Positions 34,454 to 42,185 of a stretch of DNA of 64,000 nt are shown here, piece after piece. Where the stretch lies: NCBI RefSeq assembly GCF_963378075.1, contig NZ_OY726394.1, positions 1,736,001 through 1,800,000 on the forward strand, read 5' to 3'. The stretch is from Mycolicibacter sp. MU0083 (GTDB taxonomy: Bacteria; Actinomycetota; Actinomycetes; Mycobacteriales; Mycobacteriaceae). Each line of letters begins with the position of its first letter. Positions within the stretch are counted from its first letter, which is position 1. The notes under the pieces are model-generated. The model did no database searches, was not told where the DNA came from, and saw only the letters and a list, made by a program, of their open reading frames with translations. The position numbers were made by a program, and so were the translations under genes.

Positions 34454-36079
34454 ATGCACAGCACGATGCAAGACGTCCAGCTCACAATCTCGGCAATTGT
34501 CCGCCATGCCGCCTCCATTCACGGAAACAGCGAGGTGATCACCCCCGACGGAACTGGATGCCGAAGTATGTCCTACCGTAGCGTCCTGGGGCGAGCGGGC
34601 CGACTTGCCAATGCGTTGCGCGGGCTGGGAATAACGGCAGATCAACGGGTGGCCACTTTTCAGTGGAGTAACCAAGAGCATCTCGAGGCCTACTGCGCGG
34701 TTCCCTCCATGGGCGCGGTGCTGCACACCCTCAACATTCGTTTGGCTCCAGAGCAACTCGCGTACATCGCCAACCATGCCAGCGATCAGATCATCCTGGT
34801 GGATGCGTCGGTTGCGCCATTGTTGGCTAGTGCGCTACCAGCGATGGAGTCGGTGCATACGGTCATCGCCACCGGGGGCGGCGACCTCGCTCCGCTGCAG
34901 CGATGCGGGAAGACGGTGTTGCGTTACGAGGAGATCCTGGCGCAGCAACCGGAGACTTTCGATTGGCCCGAGATCGATGAGCGTTCCGCCGCGGCCATGT
35001 GCTACACCAGCGGGACTACTGGAAATCCCAAAGGTGTTGTCTACAGCCACCGTTCGACCTACCTACATGCACTGACCGCCTGCACGTCGAACGCCCTGGC
35101 AGTGAGCGAGGCCGACCGTATCCTGGCCATTGTCCCGATGTTTCACGCCAATGCGTGGGGACTGATCTACGCGGCGTTGATGTCTGGTGCGGACTTGGTA
35201 TTACCCGATCGCCATCTGCAGGCCGCGCCGCTGGTGTCGATCATCGAAGAGACTCAGCCGACTATCGCCGGTGCAGTGCCGACGATCTGGAACGATGTCG
35301 ATCGATACCTGGAATCGAATCCCGCCCGGGATATCTCCTCACTTCGGCTGGTTGCCTGCGGGGGATCGGCAGTCCCCGTCTCGCTGATGCGGGCATTCGA
35401 AGACAAGTACAACGTGCCTATCGTGCAGGCATGGGGCATGACCGAAACCTCGCCGCTGGCTACCGTCGCACGCGCAGCGCACGGAGTAGGCGAGACCCGT
35501 GCGTGGGAGATGCGCGAAAGCCAGGGTCGGCCGATGTGCGGTGTCGAGATCCGGTTGCGTGACGACCATAAGAAGACCGTGCCGTGGGACGGTCGATCAG
35601 TGGGTGAAATACAGGCGCGGGGCCCGTGGATCACCGGCGCCTACTTCGGCGAAAATGATCCGGACAAGTTCGACGGAGGGTGGCTGCGCACCGGCGACGT
35701 CGGCCGGATCGACCCAGACGGGTATCTCACGCTGACCGATCGTGCGAAGGACGTCATCAAGTCAGGTGGAGAATGGATCTCCTCAGTCGAGCTGGAAAAC
35801 ACGCTGATTGGTCACCCGGCGATCTACGAGGCTGCGGTGGTGGCAGTTCCCGACGACAAATGGCAGGAAAGACCGCTCGCCCTGGTCGTGGTTCACCGTG
35901 GAGCCGAGGTCGACATCGACCGACTGCGCGCGTTTCTGTTGGACAAGGTCGCCAAGTGGTGGATCCCGGAGCGGTGGAGCTTCGTGTCTGAGATTCCCCG
36001 AACAAGCGTCGGAAAATACGACAAGAAGGCCATACGCGCGCGTCACTCCGCCGGCGAGTATCAGATCGAAACGTCCTAA
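34454..36079 (+). CDS. Fatty-acyl-CoA ligase (second copy)
   Basis: A 541-residue AMP-forming ligase, paralogous over its full length to the one at 16961 (shared N-terminus [54 protein letters not shown]). It activates a fatty acid as CoA ester. It is in an operon with a P450, a transglutaminase-like gene and an acyl-CoA dehydrogenase, so its product goes into beta-oxidation. The two copies have diverged enough that they came together by ancient duplication or separate acquisition rather than recent copying. Confidence 0.93.
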   Translation: MHSTMQDVQLTISAIVRHAASIHGNSEVITPDGTGCRSMSYRSVLGRAGRLANALRGLGITADQRVATFQWSNQEHLEAYCAVPSMGAVLHTLNIRLAPEQLAYIANHASDQIILVDASVAPLLASALPAMESVHTVIATGGGDLAPLQRCGKTVLRYEEILAQQPETFDWPEIDERSAAAMCYTSGTTGNPKGVVYSHRSTYLHALTACTSNALAVSEADRILAIVPMFHANAWGLIYAALMSGADLVLPDRHLQAAPLVSIIEETQPTIAGAVPTIWNDVDRYLESNPARDISSLRLVACGGSAVPVSLMRAFEDKYNVPIVQAWGMTETSPLATVARAAHGVGETRAWEMRESQGRPMCGVEIRLRDDHKKTVPWDGRSVGEIQARGPWITGAYFGENDPDKFDGGWLRTGDVGRIDPDGYLTLTDRAKDVIKSGGEWISSVELENTLIGHPAIYEAAVVAVPDDKWQERPLALVVVHRGAEVDIDRLRAFLLDKVAKWWIPERWSFVSEIPRTSVGKYDKKAIRARHSAGEYQIETS

Positions 36080-36121
36080 GAAATCAAACCCATTGATATT
36101 GAACAGCCGAGAGGGAATCCT

Positions 36122-37267
36122 GTGACAGCATCAATTTCTCCCTGGATGAGCGCCGAATTGCTCGAGCTTCGTGACCTTGCCGCGAAGTTCTTCTCGACCG
36201 AATTGGCACCACATGCGCAACGTTTCGCAGACCAGCACCAAGTTGACCGAGAATTGTGGCACAAAGCCGGCGAACTAGGCCTGCTCTGCATGTCCATACC
36301 CGAAGAATACGGCGGGGGAGGCGGCACATTCGCGCACGAAGCCGTCGTACTCGAAGAGCAAGCCCGAGTCGGGGACAGCTCATGGGGCGCAGGGCTGCAC
36401 AGCGGAATCGTCGCGCACTACATCCTCCAGTATGCGGCCGAAGAACTACGGAGGCAGTGGCTGCCCAAGATGGCCTCAGGCGAAATGATCGGTGCTATCG
36501 CCATGACGGAGCCAGGGACCGGTTCTGATCTGCAGAGTGTCAAGACCAAAGCAATTCTTGACGGTGACGAGTACGTGATCACCGGCGCAAAGACCTTCAT
36601 CACCAACGGTCAGCAAGCCGACCTGATCATCGTCGTCGCCAAGACAGATCCAAGTCAGGGCGCCGCCGGCATCTCGCTGATCGTCGCCGAAGCCGATCGA
36701 CCCGGATTCCGGCGCGGCAAGGTCCTCGACAAAATCGGCCAACGCGGACAAGACACCTCCGAGTTGTTCTTCGACGACGTAAGAGTTCCCCGCTCGCACC
36801 TCCTGGGCGAGACCGAGGGTCAGGGTTTCATTCAGCTGATGACGCAGCTACCTCAAGAGCGGCTCATCGTCGCGGTTGGGGCGGTCGCGGCGATGGAACT
36901 TGCCGTGGAGCAGACACTCAAATACACCCGTGAGCGGGAAGCGTTCGGACGGCCCGTCTTCGGCTTCCAGAACACGAAATTCATCTTGGCCGAAGCTGCA
37001 ACCGAAACGCGCATCGCACGAGTATTTTTGGACTACTGCATCGACCTACACCTCGCGGGCCAACTCGACGTCCAGACCGTCGCCATGGCGAAATGGTGGA
37101 CCACTGAGCGAGCGATGAAGGTGCTCGATGACTGTTTGCAGCTCCACGGCGGATATGGGTACATGACCGAGTATCCCATCTCGAGATTGTGGGTGGACCA
37201 GCGCGTGCAGAAAATCTACGCCGGCACAAATGAGGTGATGAAGGAAATCATCTCGCGTTCCCTATGA
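36122..37267 (+). CDS. Acyl-CoA dehydrogenase
   Basis: A 381-residue flavoprotein that makes the trans-2-enoyl-CoA in the first beta-oxidation step. Typical segments are AMTEPGTGSDLQS near residue 127, ITNGQQADLIIVVAK, the QLHGGYGYMTEYPISR region, and the C-terminal AGTNEVMKEIISRSL. The GTG 36122 start is 42 bases after the ligase stop. It ends the operon and completes acid activation plus first oxidation within the element. Confidence 0.94.
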   Translation: MTASISPWMSAELLELRDLAAKFFSTELAPHAQRFADQHQVDRELWHKAGELGLLCMSIPEEYGGGGGTFAHEAVVLEEQARVGDSSWGAGLHSGIVAHYILQYAAEELRRQWLPKMASGEMIGAIAMTEPGTGSDLQSVKTKAILDGDEYVITGAKTFITNGQQADLIIVVAKTDPSQGAAGISLIVAEADRPGFRRGKVLDKIGQRGQDTSELFFDDVRVPRSHLLGETEGQGFIQLMTQLPQERLIVAVGAVAAMELAVEQTLKYTREREAFGRPVFGFQNTKFILAEAATETRIARVFLDYCIDLHLAGQLDVQTVAMAKWWTTERAMKVLDDCLQLHGGYGYMTEYPISRLWVDQRVQKIYAGTNEVMKEIISRSL

Positions 37268-37311
37268 CCCTGAACGATTTGCCACCTGCACATTACTCAC
37301 CTGTGAGGGTG

Positions 37312-37413
37312 ATGGCATCGACAGTGGTGCCGTATCGCCACGAAATGGGTGGACATTGCGGATCGGGTGCCCTTCGGGAGTTGATACCAGATGCTCCTAT
37401 CTTCAGGCAATGA
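37312..37413 (+). pseudogene. Truncated BtrH-like gene (N-terminal fragment)
   Basis: Only 33 codons: MASTVVPYRHEMGGHCGSGA then LRELIPDAPIFRQ and a stop. The segment PYRHEMGGHCGSGALREL matches PYPHRRGGHCGSGALRDL of the intact BtrH-like gene at 20020. The rest was removed by the IS110-like insertion or a deletion at about 37400. It shows that block c once had the same BtrH-like gene next to ligase and transglutaminase genes. Confidence 0.85.
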
Positions 37414-37432
37414 GTTCTTCAGGCAATGAGTT
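37401..37432. repeat. 16-bp tandem duplication at the IS110 remnant edge
   Basis: CTTCAGGCAATGAGTT occurs twice in direct tandem, at 37401-37416 and 37417-37432. It lies exactly at the junction of the truncated BtrH-like gene and the IS110-like transposase end. It overlaps the transposase stop codon. Confidence 0.75.
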
Positions 37433-37900
37433 CGTTGGTTCTTCTGCTGGGTTGGCGGAGGGCGTGGTAGATCTCGCGGGCGATGTACGCTTGATGCAGC
37501 GCATGATCTCGTTCTTGGTTTTGCCTTCGGCCAGGCGGTGAACGAAGTAGTCGCGGGTGGGCTGGTGACGGTGCATGCGCACCACCAGGATGACGTGCAG
37601 GGCACGGTTGGCGTCGCGATTGCCTCCCCAATTGAGCCGGTGGCGGATCGTTTTGCCGCTGGAGGCTTCCAGTGGGCTGACCCCGCAGAGTTTGGCGAAA
37701 GCGGCGTCGCTGCCGATCCGAGCGGGGTTGTCGCCGAGGGCGGTCAGCAGGGTGGCAGCGGTGTCGGGCCCGACGCTGTAGCTCGGGTGCGGCGGTGGCG
37801 GTGATGGTGTCGACGTGGCGTTCGAGTCGGGCGGCTGCGGTGTCGAGCTGGTGGCAACGTGCCGCCATCGACTTGATAGCAGTAAAGAAAGTTCTCACAT
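37403..37900 (-). pseudogene. IS110-family transposase remnant
   Basis: The minus strand encodes the C-terminal half of an IS110-type transposase. Segments such as KLCGVSPLEASSGKTIRHRL (read on the minus strand near 37650-37720), NWGGNRDANRALHVILVVRM, RMHRHQPTRDYFVHRLAEGK and EIYHALRQPSR are in family order, but the last part is in another frame from about 37495. The N-terminal RuvC-like domain is not recognisable. From 37900 to 38229 I see no gene, only Arg-rich low-complexity DNA with repeated GAGCGTAGCGAAG-like words. Confidence 0.7.
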
Positions 37901-38229
37901 CGCAGGCCAGCGGCGGTCAGGCGGGCGTTGGTCGCGCCTGCTGCCCGCGCCGTCTCGATGCGGCGAGGAGCGAGGACAGTCCTGGCTTGTCGTGGTGCCA
38001 GGATGCCGTGGCCGTTGAGATGTACAGCGCTCGTCGTCGTGTGCAAGCTTGTGTGGCGGCGGACGGAGGGCGAAGCGTAGCGAGCGGCGCGGACGGGAGC
38101 GCCAGCGGACGGGAGCAGAGGGAGCGTAGCGAAGCCCGCAGGTAGCCGCCGGTTCCTCGCGGGCTATGGCGGCCCGGGCTCCGCTGAGCATCAGTTGCGG
38201 GTCTGCGCCATGGCGATGGGACTCGTAGG

Positions 38230-38775
38230 ATGGCGGTTGTGAGCGGGATGCTGGCGCAGCGTGCACGGCGAGAGGCCGAGACGCGACTGGTGGGGCAGCT
38301 GCGGCGGTTGGCGCATGTGCGGGGTGTCGCGACGACTGCCGAGCGGCTGAGTCGGCGGTTCGATGCCCAGACAGCGGACTCTTTGGTGGCAGCGGCGTGG
38401 CTGCACGATATCGGCTACGCACCGTCGTTGCGCCGGACCGGGTTTCATCCGCTCGATGGCGCAGAGTTTGCCCGGGCGGCGGGTTTTCGGGAGCTGGTCG
38501 CCTCCCTGGTGGCGTTCCATACTGGGGCGCACGCGGAAGCTGCCGAGCGCGGCTTGTCAGGTTTAGCGGCGTTCAGCGATCCGCCCAGCGATGTTCTGGA
38601 TGTGTTGACCTTTTGCGATCTGACGACCGGGCCGGACGGGGCGCCGGTATCACCGCGAGATCGATTGATCGAGGTGTTGGGCCGCTATGGACCCGAGGAC
38701 CCGGTGCACCGCGCGGTCGACGCGGGGCGCGACGAACTGTTGGCGGCGGTCCGACGGGTACGCGATTGGCTGTAA
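38230..38775 (+). CDS. HD-domain phosphohydrolase-like protein
   Basis: A 181-residue HD-fold protein. VAAAWLHDIGYAPSL carries the HD dyad and HPLDGAEFAR and LVAFHTGAHAEA the further histidines for metal binding; CDLTTGPDG follows. HD proteins hydrolyse phosphate esters, often nucleotides. It is at the start of the element backbone, converging on the Nudix gene. AICE backbones often carry metabolic or nucleotide hydrolases beside their regulators. ATG 38248 is an alternative start. Confidence 0.82.
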   Translation: MAVVSGMLAQRARREAETRLVGQLRRLAHVRGVATTAERLSRRFDAQTADSLVAAAWLHDIGYAPSLRRTGFHPLDGAEFARAAGFRELVASLVAFHTGAHAEAAERGLSGLAAFSDPPSDVLDVLTFCDLTTGPDGAPVSPRDRLIEVLGRYGPEDPVHRAVDAGRDELLAAVRRVRDWL

Positions 38776-38785
38776 ACCCAGCCGG

Positions 38786-39253
38786 TTAGCCGAGGTAGGG
38801 GCTGTCGCGGTGTTGCAGGTAGTGCTCGATGCGCAGTCGCATCGACGGGTGCATGTCCAGATTGGGGATGTCGTCGGGATCGGTCCAGGCGATGTCGGTG
38901 CTTTCGTGATCGATGGCCAGGGTACCGCCGAGCACCTTGGTGGTGAAGGACAGAGAGAACTGTTGGCGGACTTCGCCATCGGTGAACGCGACGACATGCT
39001 GCGGGTTGGTGTAGACACCGACAAGGCCGGTGACTTCAATGTCGAGCCCGGTTTCCTCTTTGACTTCCCGGACGGCGGTGTCGGCAATCGTTTCGCCGAT
39101 GTCGTGTCCGCCGCCGGGTAGCGCCCACAGGGTGTTGTCGCGGCGTTTGATCAGCAGGATACGACCCTGTTCGTCGGTGACGATGGCCGAGGCTGACGGA
39201 ACGACGCTGTTGGGCAGCGGGGCGTTGGGGTCGTTGTAGTAGTCGGTTCGCAT
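38786..39253 (-). CDS. Nudix hydrolase
   Basis: A 155-residue Nudix protein with a complete signature GGGHDIGETIADTAVREVKE then ETGLDI (Gx5Ex7REVxEExGL). It cleaves a nucleoside-diphosphate-linked compound. In pSAM2-type elements a Nudix-domain protein (Pra) activates replication, and this gene lies in the same neighbourhood of regulator and translocase genes, so a comparable role is possible. It is 5 bases downstream of the HTH regulator and co-transcribed with it. Confidence 0.9.
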   Translation of the reverse strand: MRTDYYNDPNAPLPNSVVPSASAIVTDEQGRILLIKRRDNTLWALPGGGHDIGETIADTAVREVKEETGLDIEVTGLVGVYTNPQHVVAFTDGEVRQQFSLSFTTKVLGGTLAIDHESTDIAWTDPDDIPNLDMHPSMRLRIEHYLQHRDSPYLG

Positions 39254-39258
39254 AGGGT

Positions 39259-40077
39259 TCAGCCTTTCGCGCTGAGCGGTCTGGCGCGATCCCAGACCTG
39301 GGTGAAAGCGTCTTCGAGGGTGGCCCAGAGCCGTGGTTCGTGGTGGCGCGACAGCACAAGCACGGGGTTGTTGCGCCCGGGTGAGCCGTAGATGTGGAAG
39401 TTGACGATCATGGCGTCGTCGACCCGGAAGATCGACGTGTAGAGCGTGGTGTCGTGGGTGCGGATATCCAGCCCCGGGGTATCGGCATGCGGGGCGAGCA
39501 ACTCCACGGACGTGCGGCAGCGGGCGATGACGGCCTCGCCGATGCCTTCCTCCTTGCCGCGCAGGATCGTGGTGGCAGTGTCAGGATCCCCGACGAGAAA
39601 CCGCACCGCCACACCGCGGGCGGCGGCGTCGAGCAGAATGTCGAGGAAGCCGTCGAGGGTGTCAAACAGGAACGTGGCCGCCAGGACGAGGATGTCGATG
39701 CCGGTGGTGGCGTCGCCGAAATGCTGCTGCCACGTCGTGATCGGCAGCTGGGTGCGGCTGGCATACAGCGTCGCGGTGAACGGACCACCCAGCGACGTCG
39801 TCGCCAGCGCGCTCGCGGTAGGGGCAGGATACTGGTTGGGCCACAGGTTGTGCGGTGTGCAGCCAAGCAGCTTAGCGGCGCGGCGGGCGTTGTCCTCGCG
39901 GACGTTGTAGTCGATGTTGGCCAGCCAGCGGCGCACCGTCTTGATATCCACGCCCACCGCAGTGGCGAACCTCTGTGGGGAGAGTCCCTTGGCGTGCAGC
40001 CGTTGGGTGAGGCGATCGTTGGGGATCGTGGCGGCCTCGGCGTCGCCGTCCTGATCGCCCGTCGTCTCAGCGCACAT
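39259..40077 (-). CDS. HTH regulator with C-terminal PLD-like/DUF5919-type domain
   Basis: A 272-residue protein. The N-terminal XRE-like HTH reads LTQRLHAKGLSPQRFATAVG then VDIKTVRRWLAN. The C-terminal two thirds (IDILVLAATFLFDTLDG, RGVAVRFLVGDPD, IVNFHIYGSPGRNNPVLVL) resemble the phospholipase-D-like fold but lack an HKD motif, so it is more likely a ligand sensor than an enzyme. It is divergent from the SCO3933-type/translocase/initiator operon across a repeat array (40164-40256). It is the likely master regulator of excision, replication and transfer, by analogy with KorSA-type control. Confidence 0.8.
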   Translation of the reverse strand: MCAETTGDQDGDAEAATIPNDRLTQRLHAKGLSPQRFATAVGVDIKTVRRWLANIDYNVREDNARRAAKLLGCTPHNLWPNQYPAPTASALATTSLGGPFTATLYASRTQLPITTWQQHFGDATTGIDILVLAATFLFDTLDGFLDILLDAAARGVAVRFLVGDPDTATTILRGKEEGIGEAVIARCRTSVELLAPHADTPGLDIRTHDTTLYTSIFRVDDAMIVNFHIYGSPGRNNPVLVLSRHHEPRLWATLEDAFTQVWDRARPLSAKG

Positions 40078-40163
40078 CTTTCCGTGTCATCCCTGTCCAT
40101 CCTCAGCGCGTGGTTCCTAGTTTGCCATGCGACTGCCGCCGCCCCGCGGCGGTGATGCCCGTC

Positions 40164-40256
40164 CGATGCCCACGGGCATGTCCCTGTCGTGTCCGAAATG
40201 TCTGCGGCAGTGTCGGCAATGCCTGCCAACGTCCCTCGCTACGTCCGCGATGTCCA
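40164..40256. repeat. Phased (N)GTCC repeat array in the divergent regulatory region
   Basis: GTCC-type words (GTCC, GTCT, GTCG, GCCT) start at 40180, 40191, 40200, 40212, 40221, 40231, 40243 and 40252. Steps are 11, 9, 12, 9, 10, 12 and 9 bases, about one helical turn each. Further, weaker copies lie at 40161-40170. The array fills the gap between the HTH regulator and the SCO3933-type gene and probably binds a regulator on one face of the DNA. The spacer 40078-40317 holds nothing else I recognise. Confidence 0.5.
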
Positions 40257-40317
40257 CGTGAACTGAGCCCAGCGCCGCAACGGGGCGCAAACAGATCACG
40301 AAAGGAACAGCGGGACA

Positions 40318-40662
40318 ATGCGTTTAAGAATCGACACATCAGGCACACGGTTCATCGTCACCCGAGCGGCCGAGCCGCGGCTGAACTTCGAGACCGGCAG
40401 CCCAAAAGTGGACACCGCCACCGGCGTGCCACTGTATGCCGCGCAGCTGTTGGCGTTGGATGACACCGGTGGTGAAGTGCTCAACGTCACCGTCGCCGGG
40501 GATCCGAAAGTGACAGTCACCCAACCTGTTTCAGTCGCGGGTCTGGTTGCTATCCCTTGGGCTCAAGGTGATCGCAGCGGCGTGGCGTTCCGTGCCGACG
40601 CCATCACCCCCACCAACCCCGCGGCTGCGCCGAGCGATCAAGCGTCCCGCGCGCAGAAATAA
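40318..40662 (+). CDS. SCO3933-family AICE regulatory/accessory protein
   Basis: A 114-residue protein matching a small conserved family found in actinomycete integrative elements just upstream of the TraSA-type gene: FIVTRAAEPRLNFETGSPKV, TGVPLYAAQLLAL and VSVAGLVAIPWAQGDRSGVA. The role is not known in detail; annotation as a regulatory protein is by family. ATG 40318 follows GAAAGGA. It is the first gene of the rightward replication/transfer operon. Confidence 0.8.
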   Translation: MRLRIDTSGTRFIVTRAAEPRLNFETGSPKVDTATGVPLYAAQLLALDDTGGEVLNVTVAGDPKVTVTQPVSVAGLVAIPWAQGDRSGVAFRADAITPTNPAAAPSDQASRAQK

Positions 40663-40751
40663 CCCCATTTGCTGGGGCGCGGCGCTCGTGGGTGTCGCGC
40701 CCCAGCACGTGAGCTGCTATCGACCATTCACTCACCAGAGGGACGCTTGTC

Positions 40752-42185
40752 ATGGCATCAAACTACAAAAACAGCAAGAACTCTCAATCCAACGACGACG
40801 ACTGGATCACCGACCTCATCCTCTCACTGTTCAAAGCGGCCGGGTATCTGCTGTGGTGGGCGGTCCTGTTCCCGGCCATCAGCATCCCGATCATCGCCAG
40901 CGTGGCGATGGCCATTACCCATGGCTCACGCGCGGGTCTGATCATCGGTATTGCTTTCGCTGCCGCGTATGCGGGCTGGGCGTGGCTGGACCCGCGATCG
41001 TTTCACGGATGGGTCACCGAGCCGGTGCGGCGGCGCTGGTTGACCTGGTCGCGCTACACCCGCACCTGGCAATCGGTGTGCACCCTGCACGGCCTGACCG
41101 CCACACTTGGCGAACGCACCTTGGTGCCGACCTTGCAGTCGGTGCGCATCGGCAAGACGACCGACGTCCTGGCGCTGCGAGTGGTCACCGGCCACTCCCT
41201 GGCTGATTGGCACAAGCAATCCGAGGCGCTAGCCGCCGCCTGGCGTGCCGACCGGATCGCCATCCGCGCGACCGCGCCCGGAGAGCTACGCATCACCCTG
41301 ATGCGCGGCGACGTGCTGGCCGACCCGATTGCCCTGCCCATGCCCACGACGGCGACTGCGGTGGATGTGGGGTCGCTGCGGGTCGGGATCACCGAAACCC
41401 GCCACTGGTGGCACCTACCTCTGCTTGGCCACCACCTGCTCGTGGCTGGCGCGACCGGCGCGGGGAAAGGTTCAGTGTTGTGGTCACTGATCGCTGGCCT
41501 CGCCCCCGCCGTGAAAACCGGACAAGTGCGGCTCTGCGTCATCGACCCGAAAGGCGGCATGGAACTGGGCGCCGGAGCACCCATGTTCACGGTGTTCACC
41601 CACGACGCCACTGGCACCACCCTGTACCTGCTGCGGCAACTAGTGGAGGTGATGCACGCCCGCGCCAATCGGTTACGGGGCAAGACGCGCATGCACACCC
41701 CGACTCCGACTGAGCCGTTATTCGTGGTGGTGATCGATGAGATCGCCGCGCTGACTGCGTATGTGACCGACCGCAAGGTGCGCAGCGAAATTGAACAGCT
41801 GTTGGGCCTGCTGCTCTCCCAAGGCCGGGCCGTCGGCATTTCGGTGGTGGCAGCGGTGCAAGATCCGGCCAAAGACACCCTGCCGATGCGGCAGCTGTTT
41901 ACCGTGCGAATCGGGTTGCGGTTGACCGAAGCCACCCAAACCACCATGGTTTTGGGCCAGGGCGCCCGCGACGCGGGGGCCGACTGCGATCACATCCCCG
42001 ACACCACTCCCGGTGTGGGCTACATGATGATCGATGGCACGGCCCAACCGGTGCGGGTACGGGCATTTCACGTCGCCGACCACGACATCGCCACTCTGGC
42101 AGCACGATTCCGGCCACCTCGTGCCGCGACCCGAACCAACCAGTCCAACAGCGGGCGCACCGACACCGCCCGGGGTCAACGGTGA
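40752..42185 (+). CDS. FtsK/SpoIIIE-type DNA translocase (TraSA/TraB-like)
   Basis: A 477-residue membrane ATPase that moves double-stranded DNA between mycelial or neighbouring cells in actinomycete conjugation. Two membrane segments lie at residues 31-55 and 61-78. The Walker A motif is GATGAGKGS at 233-241, Walker B is LFVVVIDEIAALT, and VQDPAKDTLPMRQ follows as in FtsK motors. It lacks the FtsK gamma domain, as TraB-type proteins do before their terminal wHTH. The initiator gene overlaps its end by 4 bases (GTGA). Confidence 0.93.
   Translation: MASNYKNSKNSQSNDDDWITDLILSLFKAAGYLLWWAVLFPAISIPIIASVAMAITHGSRAGLIIGIAFAAAYAGWAWLDPRSFHGWVTEPVRRRWLTWSRYTRTWQSVCTLHGLTATLGERTLVPTLQSVRIGKTTDVLALRVVTGHSLADWHKQSEALAAAWRADRIAIRATAPGELRITLMRGDVLADPIALPMPTTATAVDVGSLRVGITETRHWWHLPLLGHHLLVAGATGAGKGSVLWSLIAGLAPAVKTGQVRLCVIDPKGGMELGAGAPMFTVFTHDATGTTLYLLRQLVEVMHARANRLRGKTRMHTPTPTEPLFVVVIDEIAALTAYVTDRKVRSEIEQLLGLLLSQGRAVGISVVAAVQDPAKDTLPMRQLFTVRIGLRLTEATQTTMVLGQGARDAGADCDHIPDTTPGVGYMMIDGTAQPVRVRAFHVADHDIATLAARFRPPRAATRTNQSNSGRTDTARGQR

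Noticed and set aside
34454..36079. The second acyl-CoA ligase as a recent tandem duplicate of the first
   Set aside because: The proteins are similar along their length but codons and many residues differ throughout. This is not a recent copy.
38050..38229. Arg-rich stretch with repeated GAGCGTAGCGAAG-like words as an origin of transfer
   Set aside because: The words are irregular and I see no inverted-repeat clt/oriT-like structure. Kept only as low-complexity DNA.
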